The notes: generated from the letters alone by a model not told the origin. A stretch of 64,000 bases of DNA from an uncultured Roseovarius sp. (GCA_947497295.1 CANMFU010000003.1:372001-436000); one strand, 5' to 3'. Positions 1-9,645 are shown, numbered from the stretch's first letter. Program-made: numbers and translations.

Positions 1-847
1 CACGCTTAGCGAAACCAGCCAGTTGGGCAAGCGCCGCGCCCAGATTGAAGAACAGATCATCGGGATCGTCGCACAGCAATCGGCACTCTCGGAACAGATC
101 GACCTGATCGCCGAGGAGCGTGAAAGCCAGCAAATCCTGCTAGACAAGGGGCTGGCCCAGACATCACGGCTGCTGTCGCTCAGGCGCGAAGAATCTCGCC
201 TGACCGGTACCTTGGGCGAATTGATTGCGCAGAAGGCGCAGGCCGAAGGGCGTATGACTGAGATCGACATCGAACTGGTCAAGCTGACCGCGCAGCGCCG
301 CGAAGAAGCAATCACCACGCTGCGTGACCTGCAATACCGCGAGCTTGAACTTCGCGAGAAGCGCGCCGCGTTGACCGAGCAGCTTAGCCGTCTGGACATC
401 ATCGCCCCAGTGGCCGGTGTGGTTTACGGGCTACAGGTTTTTGCTCCCCGGTCGGTTCTGCGTGCCGCCGAGCCTGCGTTGCACATCATTCCACAGGACC
501 GGCCGCTGGTCGTTTCAGCGCGAGTGAACCCGACGGATATCGACATGCTCCATCCCGGGCAAAGCGTTGTTCTGCGCTTTTCAGCGCTGGATCAACGCCG
601 TACACCCGAATTGATCGGCCAGGTCGAGCGTATCTCGGCAGATGCTTTTAAAGACGAATCGACGCAGGTAAGCTATTACCGCGCTCGAATTTCGATTGAT
701 GAGGAACAGCGCGCGCGCCTTCCGGTCGATGTCACACTGGTGCCCGGAATGCCGGTCGAAGCGTTCATCCGTACCGGAGACATGAGCCCGATCGCCTACC
801 TGACGAAGCCGCTGACCGATTACTTTGCGCGCGCGTTTCGCGGATAG
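1..847 (+). CDS. HlyD-family type I secretion periplasmic adaptor, C-terminal part
   Basis: The reading frame is open to the left edge of the window, so the N-terminus, including the expected membrane anchor, is missing. The visible part begins with a long alpha-helical coiled-coil rich in Gln, Glu, Arg and Leu (roughly the first 130 residues). A lipoyl/barrel-sandwich half follows (the IIAPVAGVVYGL segment), then a beta-barrel region ending in a KPLTDYFARAFRG tail, which is typical of HlyD/PrtE adaptors. Such proteins bridge an inner-membrane ABC exporter to a TolC channel; a TolC gene lies at 10609-12048. The partner ABC transporter would lie upstream, outside the window. The family call is firm and the exported substrate is unknown. 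Confidence 0.88.
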   Translation, partial: TLSETSQLGKRRAQIEEQIIGIVAQQSALSEQIDLIAEERESQQILLDKGLAQTSRLLSLRREESRLTGTLGELIAQKAQAEGRMTEIDIELVKLTAQRREEAITTLRDLQYRELELREKRAALTEQLSRLDIIAPVAGVVYGLQVFAPRSVLRAAEPALHIIPQDRPLVVSARVNPTDIDMLHPGQSVVLRFSALDQRRTPELIGQVERISADAFKDESTQVSYYRARISIDEEQRARLPVDVTLVPGMPVEAFIRTGDMSPIAYLTKPLTDYFARAFRG

Positions 848-907
848 GCGTTTTTCACCGACGGGTTATCGCTCGGACCTAGAGAACCTGTCCGCCAAAT
901 CGACAGT

Positions 908-1495
908 TCAGGCGAAGTCTTGCAGTCGCGCAACATAGCGGGCCAGCGTATCAATTTCCAGATTGACCGCGTCCCCAACCTTCGCGCGCCCCCAAGTGGT
1001 GACGTCTTTGGTATGGGGTATAAAATTGATGCCAAATTTGCAGCCCGCGACCTCGTTCACCGTCAGGGAAGTGCCATTTAACGCAACCGAACCCTTTGGA
1101 GCTATGAATTTCGCAAGTGTTTCGGGCGCACGCAAGGTGACGCGCGTGCTGCCGCCTTCGTCGTGCATCTTGATGATCTCGGCCACGCCATCAACATGGC
1201 CCGATACGATGTGTCCGCCCAACTCGTCTCCGACCTTCAAGGCGCGCTCAAGATTGATGACCCGGCCCTCATCCCAGGCCGTCAAGTTGGTCCTTGACAC
1301 AGTTTCGGCCGATATGTCGACATCAAACCAATCCGCACCGGTATCGACTACGGTCAGACATACACCATCGCAGGCAATCGAGGCGCCCAGCGCGATAGTC
1401 TTGGTATCGTAGCCACACCTGATGCGCGCGCGCAGATCGCCGTGCTGCTTGAGGGCGACGATCCGCCCCTGATCAGTGATAATCCCCGTGAACAT
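908..1495 (-). CDS. ribE: Riboflavin synthase, alpha subunit
   Basis: The 195-residue product has the usual length of riboflavin synthase. It starts with the family signature MFTGIITDQGRI, and a second copy of the lumazine-binding repeat starts near GHIVSGHVDGVAEI. The enzyme dismutates two 6,7-dimethyl-8-ribityllumazine molecules to riboflavin in the cytoplasm. It is convergent with the HlyD gene (60 bp apart) and divergent from the capsule gene at 1633. The rest of the rib operon is not in the window, so this copy stands alone. The start is the ATG of the signature itself. Confidence 0.95.
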   Translation of the reverse strand: MFTGIITDQGRIVALKQHGDLRARIRCGYDTKTIALGASIACDGVCLTVVDTGADWFDVDISAETVSRTNLTAWDEGRVINLERALKVGDELGGHIVSGHVDGVAEIIKMHDEGGSTRVTLRAPETLAKFIAPKGSVALNGTSLTVNEVAGCKFGINFIPHTKDVTTWGRAKVGDAVNLEIDTLARYVARLQDFA

Positions 1496-1632
1496 TTACG
1501 CGCCCCTCTTGTGCCGACGACCGCAGCTAACCTGCCCCAAGACGCGGAGGCAAGCGGCAGGGCCATATTTGGCTTACTTTCGCACCCTTGGGCGGTTATC
1601 TCTGATCAATAGTAAATAACAATACGTGCTTC

Positions 1633-2925
1633 ATGGACGACCCAAACGGCAGCAAACGCGTCTTTTTATTCCTACAGGGACCGCACGGGCCCTTTTTTGC
1701 ACGGCTGGGCCAAATGCTGTTGCGCGCTGGCGCCGACATGTGCCGAATCGGCTTTAACGCCGGCGATAGTGCGTTCTGGCCTGATCGCAGCACTTACATC
1801 CCATTCCGCGGCGCGCCGGATGACTGGCCCGCATGCTTGTCGGATCTGCTTGAAACGCGGGGCATCACCGACATCGTTCTTTATGGGGACACCCGCCCCA
1901 TCCACGCCGAGGCAATACGCCAGGCACGCGCCCGGAACCTGCGGATACACGTATTTGAGGAAGGGTATTTACGGCCCTATTGGGTGACGTATGAGCGCGG
2001 CGGCAGCAACGGTAATTCGCGCCTTATGACCATGTCTGTCAGCGAAATGCGTGCCCATCTGGACCAATCCGATATGGACAGTGCCATGCCTCCGGCCAGC
2101 TGGGGCGACATGCGCCATCATATATTCTACGGGGCACTTTACCATTTTTGCGTAATGGCGTTAAACCGACGTTATCGCAATTTCAAACCACATCGCTCAA
2201 TTACCGTGCGTGTGGAGTTTGCACTATATCTGCAACGTCTCGTGCTTATGCCTGCGCAGGCCATCGATCGCCGTATTGCAACCTGGCGCATTCGGCATGG
2301 CGGCTTTCCGTATCATCTGGCGCTGTTGCAATTGGAACATGACAGCAGCTTTCAGATGCATTCTCCGTTCGGCACAATGGCCGAATTCCTCGCGACTGTG
2401 ATTCACGGCTTTGCCAGCGGAGCGCCGCTACACCACCACCTTGTGATCAAGGCACATCCGCTGGAGGATGGCCGCGCTCCGGTGCGGCGCGAATTACGTC
2501 GATTGGCGCGCATCCACGGGGTGGCTGATCGCGTCCACTATCTGCGTGGAGGCAAGCTGGCACAGCTTCTGGACGAAGCGCGCAGCGCCGTGACGGTGAA
2601 TTCTACCGCTGCGCAGCAGGTGCTTTGGCGCGGGATTCCGCTCAAGACGTTCGGGCAGGCAGTTTATGCCAAACCTGAATTTGTCTCGTCCAAACCACTG
2701 GCGGAATTCTTCGCCAGGGCCGAGCGGCCAGACAAGCGCGCCTATACAGATTACCGCCGATATCTTTTGGAAACCAGCCAGATCGCTGGTGGATTCTATT
2801 CCGCGCGCGGAAGGCGCCAATTGCTACGACAGGCCGTCGACATGATGCTGAGCGTTGACGATCCCTATGATGCGCTGCATTCGGGTAGCGCGGCACCGCG
2901 GCAACAGTTAAGACTGATCACATGA
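1633..2925 (+). CDS. kpsS: Capsule polysaccharide biosynthesis/export protein, KpsS-like
   Basis: The 430-residue protein opens with RVFLFLQGPHGPFFARLG, the characteristic start of KpsS. It keeps the family blocks FEEGYLRPYWVTYERGG and, near the C-terminus, VTVNSTAAQQVLWRGIPLKTFG. KpsS is a cytoplasmic beta-Kdo transferase that puts the first Kdo on the lipid anchor of group-2-type capsules, which KpsC then extends. The neighbouring OPX protein (3049) and kpsC (4194) support this role. No strong ribosome-binding site is visible before the ATG, but the conserved motif starts at residue 9, leaving little room for another start. Confidence 0.9.
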   Translation: MDDPNGSKRVFLFLQGPHGPFFARLGQMLLRAGADMCRIGFNAGDSAFWPDRSTYIPFRGAPDDWPACLSDLLETRGITDIVLYGDTRPIHAEAIRQARARNLRIHVFEEGYLRPYWVTYERGGSNGNSRLMTMSVSEMRAHLDQSDMDSAMPPASWGDMRHHIFYGALYHFCVMALNRRYRNFKPHRSITVRVEFALYLQRLVLMPAQAIDRRIATWRIRHGGFPYHLALLQLEHDSSFQMHSPFGTMAEFLATVIHGFASGAPLHHHLVIKAHPLEDGRAPVRRELRRLARIHGVADRVHYLRGGKLAQLLDEARSAVTVNSTAAQQVLWRGIPLKTFGQAVYAKPEFVSSKPLAEFFARAERPDKRAYTDYRRYLLETSQIAGGFYSARGRRQLLRQAVDMMLSVDDPYDALHSGSAAPRQQLRLIT

Positions 2926-3048
2926 CGCACACAGGCCCTAGTGCTTTATTTTCCTTTCGGATCCAGATAGCGTAACGCCCGATATACACCGCGCAGACGG
3001 CGATACAAAGACGATCGTGGCAGAAATTCAGGTCGAGGAGACCGAGCA

Positions 3049-4194
3049 GTGAACATCCAGTCCAGCCGGTGGGCGCGGTCCGTCGCCATTGCGGCCATTG
3101 CATTTGTGATGGCGTCGTGCGGCATTCTTCCGCAAGTTGGCCCCAACAAACGTCAAATTTATTCTGGATCCGTGCAGCAATCTGGCGACTCGTTCATCGT
3201 GTCTGTCAATGACCGCGTTACACGCGCGACATCCGTGCAGCCCGCGCTTGGATTCAGTGACGCGTTCCGCAATGCTGGCAGGGTTGGCTCTGACACGATC
3301 AGCGCGGGTGATACGCTGGGCCTGACCATCTGGGAGAACGTCGACGACGGTCTGCTGGCGGGCGAGGCCACAAACCAGACCGTACTGGAGGAGGTCCAGG
3401 TCGACGGCAGCGGCTTCATCTTCGTGCCCTATGCGGGCCGGATCCGCGCATCGGGCAATACGCCCGAGGCGATCAGGCGCATCATCACGTCCAAGCTGGA
3501 AGAACAGACCCCGGACCCGCAAGTGCAGGTGCGCCGCCTCGCTGGGGACGGCGCCACCGTATCGCTGGTTGGCTCTGTTGGCGCGCAGGGCGTCTATCCG
3601 ATCGAGCGTCCGACCCGCACCTTGTCGGCAATGCTGTCGGCGGCTGGCGGCATTATCATTCCCGCCGAGGTCGCACAGATCACTGTCCTGCGCGGCGCTG
3701 AACGCAGCAAGGTCTGGTTTCAGGACCTGTACAAGTATCCTGAATTTGACATCGCCCTGCGCGGCGGCGACCGTATTCTGGTCGAGCAGGACACGCGCGC
3801 CTTTACGGCGCTGGGTGCCACCGGTGCGCAATCTCGCGTGACATTCGAGACGCAGAACCTGTCCGCGATTGAGGCAATCGCAACCGTTGGCGGCCTTCAG
3901 GCGGCGTCTGCCGATCCGACCGGCGTGTTCGTTATGCGCAACGAACCTGCGGAAATCGCCAATCAGGTGCTGGGCCGTACCGATCTCATCGGTGATCAGC
4001 GGATGGTATACGTTCTGGACCTGACCGAGCCAAACGGCATGTTCATAGCGCGCGATTTCTCAGTTCGCGATCAGGACACGCTTTATGTCACCGAGGCCCC
4101 GTTCGCTCAGTGGAGCAAGGTGATCAGCGCACTCACAGGTTCGCTTGGCGTCGTCGCAAACGTCGATACTGCCAGCACTGCTTTCGGCGGCTAA
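3049..4194 (+). CDS. Polysaccharide export outer-membrane lipoprotein (OPX, Wza/KpsD type)
   Basis: The 381-residue protein begins with a short basic segment, a hydrophobic stretch and a lipobox (VMASC, Cys24), so it is probably a lipoprotein. After about residue 80 comes the polysaccharide-export domain (SAGDTLGLTIWENVDDG and VDGSGFIFVPYAGRIRASG). SLBB-like repeats follow, with the phrase GAQGVYPIERPTRTLSAML. OPX proteins form the outer-membrane channel for capsule polymer. The gene sits between kpsS and kpsC, and its stop codon overlaps the kpsC start by one base. The inner-membrane KpsE/M/T partners are not in the window. Confidence 0.92.
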   Translation: MNIQSSRWARSVAIAAIAFVMASCGILPQVGPNKRQIYSGSVQQSGDSFIVSVNDRVTRATSVQPALGFSDAFRNAGRVGSDTISAGDTLGLTIWENVDDGLLAGEATNQTVLEEVQVDGSGFIFVPYAGRIRASGNTPEAIRRIITSKLEEQTPDPQVQVRRLAGDGATVSLVGSVGAQGVYPIERPTRTLSAMLSAAGGIIIPAEVAQITVLRGAERSKVWFQDLYKYPEFDIALRGGDRILVEQDTRAFTALGATGAQSRVTFETQNLSAIEAIATVGGLQAASADPTGVFVMRNEPAEIANQVLGRTDLIGDQRMVYVLDLTEPNGMFIARDFSVRDQDTLYVTEAPFAQWSKVISALTGSLGVVANVDTASTAFGG

Positions 4195-6212
4195 TGCAAA
4201 CCCTGACCGACCCTGAACCCGCCGACGCCGAAGGGCGCCGGCGGGTTTTTTATTTCAACGGCGGCTTTTTGCGCCAGCGCCGCTTGCGCCGGATCATGGC
4301 GCTGGCTGGCTACGACATGCGGCTGGGCTGGCCCTGCGCCGATGATCTGGTAGCAGTCTGGGGCCACAGCCCATACGCTCACCGCGGCGAGGCGATTGCG
4401 GCACGTACCGGCGCGGGCCTGATCCGGCTAGAGGATGCGTGGCTGCGCTCGGTCCATCCTGGCCGCACCGGCAGCCCGCCACTGGGCCTGCTGATCGACC
4501 ATTCAGGTGTTCACTTCGATGCCTCAACAGCATCGGATCTGGAGCAGCTTCTGGCCACCCATCCGCTGGACGACACCGCGTTGATGAACCGCGCCCGCGG
4601 CGCCATCGCGCGGCTTCAGGACGCGCATCTGAGCAAATACAACGCGCATGATCCGGATCTGCAATGCCCCGATCCCGGTTATGTGCTGGTGATTGACCAG
4701 ACCCATGGCGACGCCGCCGTGCGGCTTGGCGGCGCCGACGCCAATACCTTTCGCGAGATGCTGTATTATGCGCAAGAGGATAATCCGGGCGCGCGCATCG
4801 TCATCAAAACGCATCCAGAAACCGCACAGCGCCATCGCCGCGGGTACTTCAACGCCGACAATGCGGGCGCACGAATCGTGCTTCTGGACGACCCGGTTTG
4901 CCCGTGGCGTCTGCTGGAAGGCGCAATCGCTGTCTATACCGTATCCAGCCAACTGGGGTTTGAGGCAATCTTTGCAGGACATCGCCCGCGCGTTTTCGGC
5001 CGTCCTTTCTATGCTGGATGGGGGCTGACCGATGACCGCCACCCTCTGGGCATGTCGCGCCGGGGCCGCGCGCTCAGCCGGGCGCAGATCTTTGCGGCGG
5101 CGATGATCCTTTATCCCAAGTGGTATGATCCCTACCGGGGCCAGCTGTGCCAGATCGAGCAAGTCATCGACACGCTGGAGGCCGAGGCACGCAGCTGGCG
5201 CGAGGACCGGCGCGGCTGGTGCGCGCATGGTATGCGCCTTTGGAAACGCGGACCGCTCCAAAAATTCTTTGGACGCTACCGGCCTGTCACCTTTCGTCCG
5301 ACCGATGAAGCAAGCCGCCGCCACATGGTCTGGGCAAGCAAGGCCGACACTGCACCAAGCGGCGCCGTCAAAGTCGAGGATGGGTTTTTGCGCTCTCGCG
5401 GGCTGGGAGCAGAGTTGGTGCCCCCCCTCAGCTTGGTCTGCGACACAAGCGGCATATACTATGACCCCTCGCAGCCCAGCGATCTGGAAGAATGGATCAC
5501 CCGCCGCGCGCATATGCGCCCGGATCAAACACGCCGCGCCGAGGCGTTGATCGCGGCAATCTGTGCCCAGAGCGCAACCAAGTACAACCTTCGCGGCAAG
5601 GTCCCTGCCCTGCCGGAAGGCTACCGTATTCTGGTGCCCGGACAGGTCGAAGATGACGCGTCCATCCGCACTGGCGCAGGTGACATTCGCACTAACCTCG
5701 CACTTCTGCGAGCAGCCCGCGTCGCAAATCCAAGCGCCGTGATCCTTTACAAACCGCATCCTGATGTCGAGGCGGGCTTGCGCTATGGCAGCACTGATCT
5801 AGGCGAAACGAAAGAACTGGCTGACCTCATCCTGCCCCGGTCAGACCCGGCGCAGCTCATGCAGGACGTGCATCAGATCTGGACCATGACATCGCTTTTG
5901 GGGTTCGAGGCATTGATGCGCGGTCTGTGCGTCACCACGACCGGCGCGCCGTTCTATGCCGGATGGGGATTGACGACGGATCTGGGGCGCGTACCGGCGA
6001 GGCGCAGTGCGCGGCCCACGCTGGCCGGGCTGGTCCATGCCACCCTTATCGATTACCCGCGCTATCATGATCCGGTTACCGGCCTGCCCTGCCCCGTGGA
6101 AATCATCCTTGATCGGCTTGCCAGCGATATCCTGCCCCGTCCCGGCCCGGCAAACCGCACGGTGTCAAAACTTCAGGGAATCTTCGCATCGCGCGCTGCT
6201 CTTTGGCGCTGA
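4194..6212 (+). CDS. kpsC: Capsule polysaccharide biosynthesis protein KpsC (dual beta-Kdo transferase)
   Basis: The start chosen is the ATG at 4194, which shares a base with the TAA of the upstream gene and gives 672 residues, the usual KpsC length. The protein is an internal duplication. FGRPFYAGWGLT near residue 268 recurs as TGAPFYAGWGLT near residue 582. The motif pair EDAWLRS/PPLGLLID recurs as EDGFLRS/PPLSLVCD. These two modules are the tandem Kdo-transferase domains that build the alternating poly-Kdo linker. KpsC acts in the cytoplasm after KpsS. A terminator-like hairpin lies within the first 20 codons (see 4216-4255). Confidence 0.93.
   Translation: MQTLTDPEPADAEGRRRVFYFNGGFLRQRRLRRIMALAGYDMRLGWPCADDLVAVWGHSPYAHRGEAIAARTGAGLIRLEDAWLRSVHPGRTGSPPLGLLIDHSGVHFDASTASDLEQLLATHPLDDTALMNRARGAIARLQDAHLSKYNAHDPDLQCPDPGYVLVIDQTHGDAAVRLGGADANTFREMLYYAQEDNPGARIVIKTHPETAQRHRRGYFNADNAGARIVLLDDPVCPWRLLEGAIAVYTVSSQLGFEAIFAGHRPRVFGRPFYAGWGLTDDRHPLGMSRRGRALSRAQIFAAAMILYPKWYDPYRGQLCQIEQVIDTLEAEARSWREDRRGWCAHGMRLWKRGPLQKFFGRYRPVTFRPTDEASRRHMVWASKADTAPSGAVKVEDGFLRSRGLGAELVPPLSLVCDTSGIYYDPSQPSDLEEWITRRAHMRPDQTRRAEALIAAICAQSATKYNLRGKVPALPEGYRILVPGQVEDDASIRTGAGDIRTNLALLRAARVANPSAVILYKPHPDVEAGLRYGSTDLGETKELADLILPRSDPAQLMQDVHQIWTMTSLLGFEALMRGLCVTTTGAPFYAGWGLTTDLGRVPARRSARPTLAGLVHATLIDYPRYHDPVTGLPCPVEIILDRLASDILPRPGPANRTVSKLQGIFASRAALWR
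4216..4255 (+). terminator. Intrinsic-terminator-like hairpin inside the 5' end of kpsC
   Basis: A perfect 9-bp stem (AACCCGCCG at 4216-4224 pairing with CGGCGGGTT at 4239-4247) is followed at once by the T-rich run TTTTTTATTT (4246-4255). This is the textbook form of a rho-independent terminator. It lies entirely in kpsC codons 8-21, just after the OPX stop codon. Whether it terminates is not known; a ribosome translating kpsC would be expected to disrupt it. Confidence 0.6.
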
Positions 6213-6303
6213 ACAGCAAAGCGCCGCGCGGGATTGATCCCACACGGCGATTTCATCTTCCGTAAAACACTCAAAAAGCCGGTCCCGCCAAACGAGCGGT
6301 AAC

Positions 6304-6867
6304 TTATGCGCGTTCGGAATATTCCATCGTCTCGGTGTTGACGATAATTGCCTCATCCTGCCCGACAAAGGGCGGCACCATCACCTTGACGCCATTATCT
6401 AGAATCGCAGGCTTAAAGCTGTTTGCGGCTGTCTGGCCCTTCACCACCGGCTCGGTTTCGACCACAGTGCAGGTGACCTTCTGCGGCAACGTTGCGTTCA
6501 GCGCCTCTGACTCGTGATATTCGATATGGATCGTCATGCCGTCTTGCAAAAATGGGCGCCTCTCGCCCAGCAGCTCGGCTGGCAGTTCGATCTGCTCGTA
6601 GGTCTCGCTGTCCATAAAGACCAGCATACCGTCGACCTCATATAGAAATTGCTGATCCTTTTGGTCCAGTCGCACACGCTCGACCTTGTCAGCTGAGCGG
6701 AACCGCTCATTCAATTTCGATCCGTTGCGCAGATTGCGCATCTCGACCTGAGCAAAAGCACCGCCTTTGCCGGGTTTAACGTGATCGACCTTCACGGCCG
6801 ACCAAAGACCGCCATTATGTTCCAGAACATTACCAGGACGGATCTCGTTTCCGTTGATCTTGGGCAT
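6304..6867 (-). CDS. efp: Elongation factor P
   Basis: The 187-residue product matches EF-P length and has the N-terminal KOW-like domain (residues 1-65). The loop [10 protein letters not shown] carries Lys34, the site modified by beta-lysylation in EpmA-dependent systems. The OB domains include the conserved [19 protein letters not shown] and the C-terminal [24 protein letters not shown] block. EF-P rescues ribosomes stalled at polyproline; a proline-rich protein lies at 16549. No epmA/epmB is seen here. The gene is convergent with kpsC and transcribed alone. Confidence 0.96.
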   Translation of the reverse strand: MPKINGNEIRPGNVLEHNGGLWSAVKVDHVKPGKGGAFAQVEMRNLRNGSKLNERFRSADKVERVRLDQKDQQFLYEVDGMLVFMDSETYEQIELPAELLGERRPFLQDGMTIHIEYHESEALNATLPQKVTCTVVETEPVVKGQTAANSFKPAILDNGVKVMVPPFVGQDEAIIVNTETMEYSERA

Positions 6868-7085
6868 TGTGTCAAAATCCTGACGAAAAAGTTGAAGCTA
6901 TTTAGACGCGCACTATATATGGCGATGCGGAAGGGGACAAGCCAACGACATGTCGTGCTGCACACGCCGCAGCTATGTGTAATTTGCATAGAAGGTATGC
7001 ATCTATGCTCTATCCGAATCACAAAAACTCGGCCATACACAACAATAAGCCGAAAACACAAGTGCAATAAAATTAAGGACGAGTC

Positions 7086-7406
7086 ATGAAGGATTTCGTT
7101 GACGGTGCCGCTTTCAACAATGAACAAGGCAACCGCGCGCGTAAACTGTTTGCGGCCGTAGTACTGGCCGCTCTCGATGATGCTATTTCCGACGACAAGA
7201 AATATGGCAATGGCCCTGATCAAATCGCCCGTTGGGCACGCTCACGCGATGGGCGCGAGGTGTTGTCTTGCGCAGGGATTGACCCGAACGAGCGGGTCGT
7301 ATCGGGCCTGATGGATTTCGTATCCAAGGGAGTTCGCACCTCTGTCGCGCTGTCGCGCGAAGAAAGCGAGCGCCGTCACGCCGCCGCACAGGCCGAAGCT
7401 GCCTGA
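7086..7406 (+). CDS. Small conserved protein, probably DUF6280 family
   Basis: The 106-residue protein starts MKDFVDGAAFNNEQGNRARK. It is mostly alpha-helical, has no signal peptide or membrane segment, and ends in an Ala/Glu-rich tail. From memory it matches a small conserved family of Rhodobacterales (DUF6280) of unknown function; I cannot verify this by search. Conservation of the segments FAAVVLAALDDAI and YGNGPDQIARWARSRDGREVL would suggest a folded cytoplasmic protein. The ATG follows AAGGACGAGTC, a usable ribosome-binding site. The gene has its own terminator at 7432-7465. The 218-bp upstream region is AT-richer than its surroundings and probably holds the promoter. Confidence 0.8.
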   Translation: MKDFVDGAAFNNEQGNRARKLFAAVVLAALDDAISDDKKYGNGPDQIARWARSRDGREVLSCAGIDPNERVVSGLMDFVSKGVRTSVALSREESERRHAAAQAEAA

Positions 7407-7431
7407 CGTTCAAAACGTCCGGCACGCCTGA

Positions 7432-7465
7432 CACAAGCCCCGCTTTATGCGGGGCTTTGTGTTTC
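7432..7465 (+). terminator. Rho-independent terminator
   Basis: CACAAGCCCCGC pairs with GCGGGGCTTTGTG across a short TTTAT loop, with one bulged base and a short T-rich tail. It lies 25 bp after the stop codon of the 7086-7406 gene. Confidence 0.75.
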
Positions 7466-7543
7466 TAGGTGACGCGATTATTGGCAGTTCGCAACCCCGA
7501 GCCAGATGTCAGGTTCGCCGTAAGCGTCCGGTCTGGCGGCCCC

Positions 7544-8834
7544 TATGCCACGGTTTTCCACTGCAGCAGATCATCGACACGGGTGATCTTGCAGTCAGGT
7601 AAGCGGGCAAGGGCATCGGCCGGCCTTGCGCGTCAGGGCATATCGGATGGCACGCGCCAGTGGCGACTTGCCGAAGCGGCTGGGCAACTGCGTGTATAGT
7701 CAAGCTTCCAGATCATCAAAGATTGGTTTTGCCTTTGTCTGTCGAAGTTGGGCGCGGTGTTTGGGTGGTGATCCACGCGCCTCCTTGTCAACTGCGTATA
7801 AGCGCGATGCTGACAACGGCTCCACCTGCGCTGGCCGAACCTTGGGCCCGAGGGATATCTACAATCTTGCGCCTGACATGCACTATGCCGACAACCTCAC
7901 AGAGATCGCCGGAACGATAGAGGTCTTCGAACCGCGCACAATCCTACGCGTGCATCCAGAGTTTACATCTTGCGAGGTGATCTTTGGGATGCTGCCCTTT
8001 GTGATCTGCCGAGAACTGTTACCAACTTGCGGGTGGAGCGCCACTGTCCCAAGGCCTTTCGTCGCGGCCATAGGCCCAAAGGCGCGCCGTCGCTGTCTTG
8101 CCGGTCGCTTGGGCCAGCATCTTTACCGGCTTGTCAACTGCAAAGATGGTCTGTCCAGCTAACACATGCCGCCCGATAGCATTAGCGATTGGCTCCAGCA
8201 ACGCTGGAGATTTGCCGGCCCATTGGGCCAGTGCTGAACGGACCGCGTCGATCCCATCCAGCTCGACGATGCCGCTTTGCCTATAGAACGGTAGATGATC
8301 CACGTATTTGTTGACCAGAACATGCGTCAGCAGACCCGGCTCACTTAACGGGGTAAGATGGTGATGCGACTTGTGTAAAGGCCGCGCAGCCCGAGCAGGC
8401 AAAGCGCAGCCGCACGATGCGGTTCACGATGACCCGGACGGGCACATACTCCAGCTCTTCGGTTACGTCTTTGCCCAAACGGCATAAAGTTCCGCCGGAC
8501 TGGGCGCAATCATTATCGCCAGTGGCCGGTTCGACTATCATCCTTGGGACGTGATCCGGAATCGGGCGGCACTTCGGTTTTTCTGTTGGCCCCCCGTCGG
8601 GAAGCCGCAGCTTTGCTATCATCTTTGCGACTGCAATCTCGCTGTTCTCCAGCGCAGTTGAAGCTGCTCAATACTGTCCGACGACGATCCGAACCGGTGA
8701 TTGCGTTGACCCGCCAACTGATGTCGCAGCATCTCGACCGGGACGGCTTGCGACCTCACCTCTGCTAGCAAGAGCGCTGTGAACTGTGTCAGTTCATCGG
8801 GGTCTTCCAGCAAGGAATTAGACACGTCCAGCAT
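7544..8834 (-). pseudogene. tnpC: tnpC (IS66 transposase) remnant
   Basis: Fragments in several frames carry recognisable TnpC blocks in order. These are an N-terminal helix (start near 8834, HQLAGQRNHRFGSSSDSIEQL), the zinc-finger-like part (GGTLCRLGKDVTEELEYVP, about 8430-8510), the central part (GLLTHVLVNKYVDHLPFYRQS, about 8270-8345), the segment ending ATGKTATARLWAYGRDERPW, and the C-terminal end RITRVDDLLQW-like (DCKITRVDDLLQWKTVA, stop at 7544). The usual DDTPV motif reads VDKPV here. Much of the catalytic core between about 7750 and 8020 is missing or unreadable. At least three frameshifts are needed to join the pieces. Confidence 0.8.
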
Positions 8835-8894
8835 TGAAGGATCTTAGCAAAACAGAGCCGCAGCCGGAATTCCGACCCTGCAATTATCGTCTTT

Positions 8895-9229
8895 TTACCC
8901 CGCTTTGAGCGGCTTCCAGCTGCGTTGAGGCAACCGCCAGCCGATATCCCGCCAACCGAGCGCCCGCCAGGGCGATCTTGCCTCTTTGGCCGATGGCCAC
9001 ACGAACCGGCACTTCTCAAGTCGTTTGCTGAGCAGGCAGACACCTGGGCCGGCCCACCAAACAATCTTGATCAAATCGCCACGACGACCAAGGAAGACAA
9101 CATGTGCCCCCCGACCGGATCCTGCTTCAGCGTCTGCTCCGCTTGGGCTGCCAGCGTCGTAAGCCCGCGCCGCATGTCAGTCACGCCCGCCGCCAGTCAG
9201 ACACGCGTATTGACCGCGACTGGGATCAT
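8895..9229 (-). pseudogene. tnpB: tnpB (IS66 Orf2) remnant
   Basis: Reading from the ATG at 9229, the protein begins MIPVAVNTRV, then a TGA (9197-9199) stands where IS66 TnpB has a Trp. It then continues [31 protein letters not shown] in the usual TnpB manner. After further frameshifts the typical C-terminus is readable (DIGWRLPQRSWKPLKAG, stop at 8895). The total length of 335 bp is right for TnpB, so the decay is by point changes and small indels, not by large loss. Confidence 0.8.
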
Positions 9230-9237
9230 CTGAAAGA

Positions 9238-9400
9238 CCCATGATCAGGCGGGCCAGCGCCTCGGGATCCGGTGCATACATGGGATCATGTTCACATTCA
9301 CCTCATAGCGCCGCGCCACCGAAATGCCCGCCGCCGTCGTCTGGAAACAGGTCGAACGTTTCTCTTCATCCGTCCACAGCCGGTTCGTCCGACATGCCAT
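9238..9400 (-). pseudogene. tnpA: tnpA (IS66 Orf1, HTH protein) remnant
   Basis: From an ATG at 9400 the frame reads MACRTNRLWTDEEKRSTCFQ and then a VARRYEVNVNMI block, matching the helix-turn-helix start of IS66 TnpA. A frameshift leads into MYAPDPEALARL, also typical of the family. It is shorter than an intact TnpA. Confidence 0.7.
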
Positions 9401-9645
9401 TCAAAGCCACATAGCGTCCGCTATCCCAAGCGGACACAATCAATCACACTCTATGCGCGGCGGTGCGGTGAGGCCGGACGCTTGCGGCTAATTGGAAGAC
9501 TACGCCGACCGGACCAATTGCGCGTATGGTCCGGGCCATTATAAGGCGTCACGCCTTGGCAAATGTGGCAAAGTTGGTATTCACGCTGCACATCATTGTC
9601 TGCATTGTTCGCTTTGAAACAGATATAGCGCGCCTAAGCGCCAGC

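Larger units (their letters stand above)
7521..9485 (-). mobile_element. Decayed IS66-family insertion sequence
   Basis: Three broken reading frames on the minus strand follow the IS66 order tnpA-tnpB-tnpC (see separate entries). Candidate terminal inverted repeats frame them. The left end is GTAAGCGTCCGGTCTGGCGG (7521-7540). The right end is CCGGACGCTTGC (9474-9485), whose reverse complement GCAAGCGTCCGG matches the left end at 11 of 12 bases. The span of about 1965 bp is shorter than a typical IS66 element of about 2.4-2.5 kb, so part of the tnpC catalytic region is missing. No matching 8-bp target duplication is visible, which suits an old insertion. The element cannot move by itself. Confidence 0.8.
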
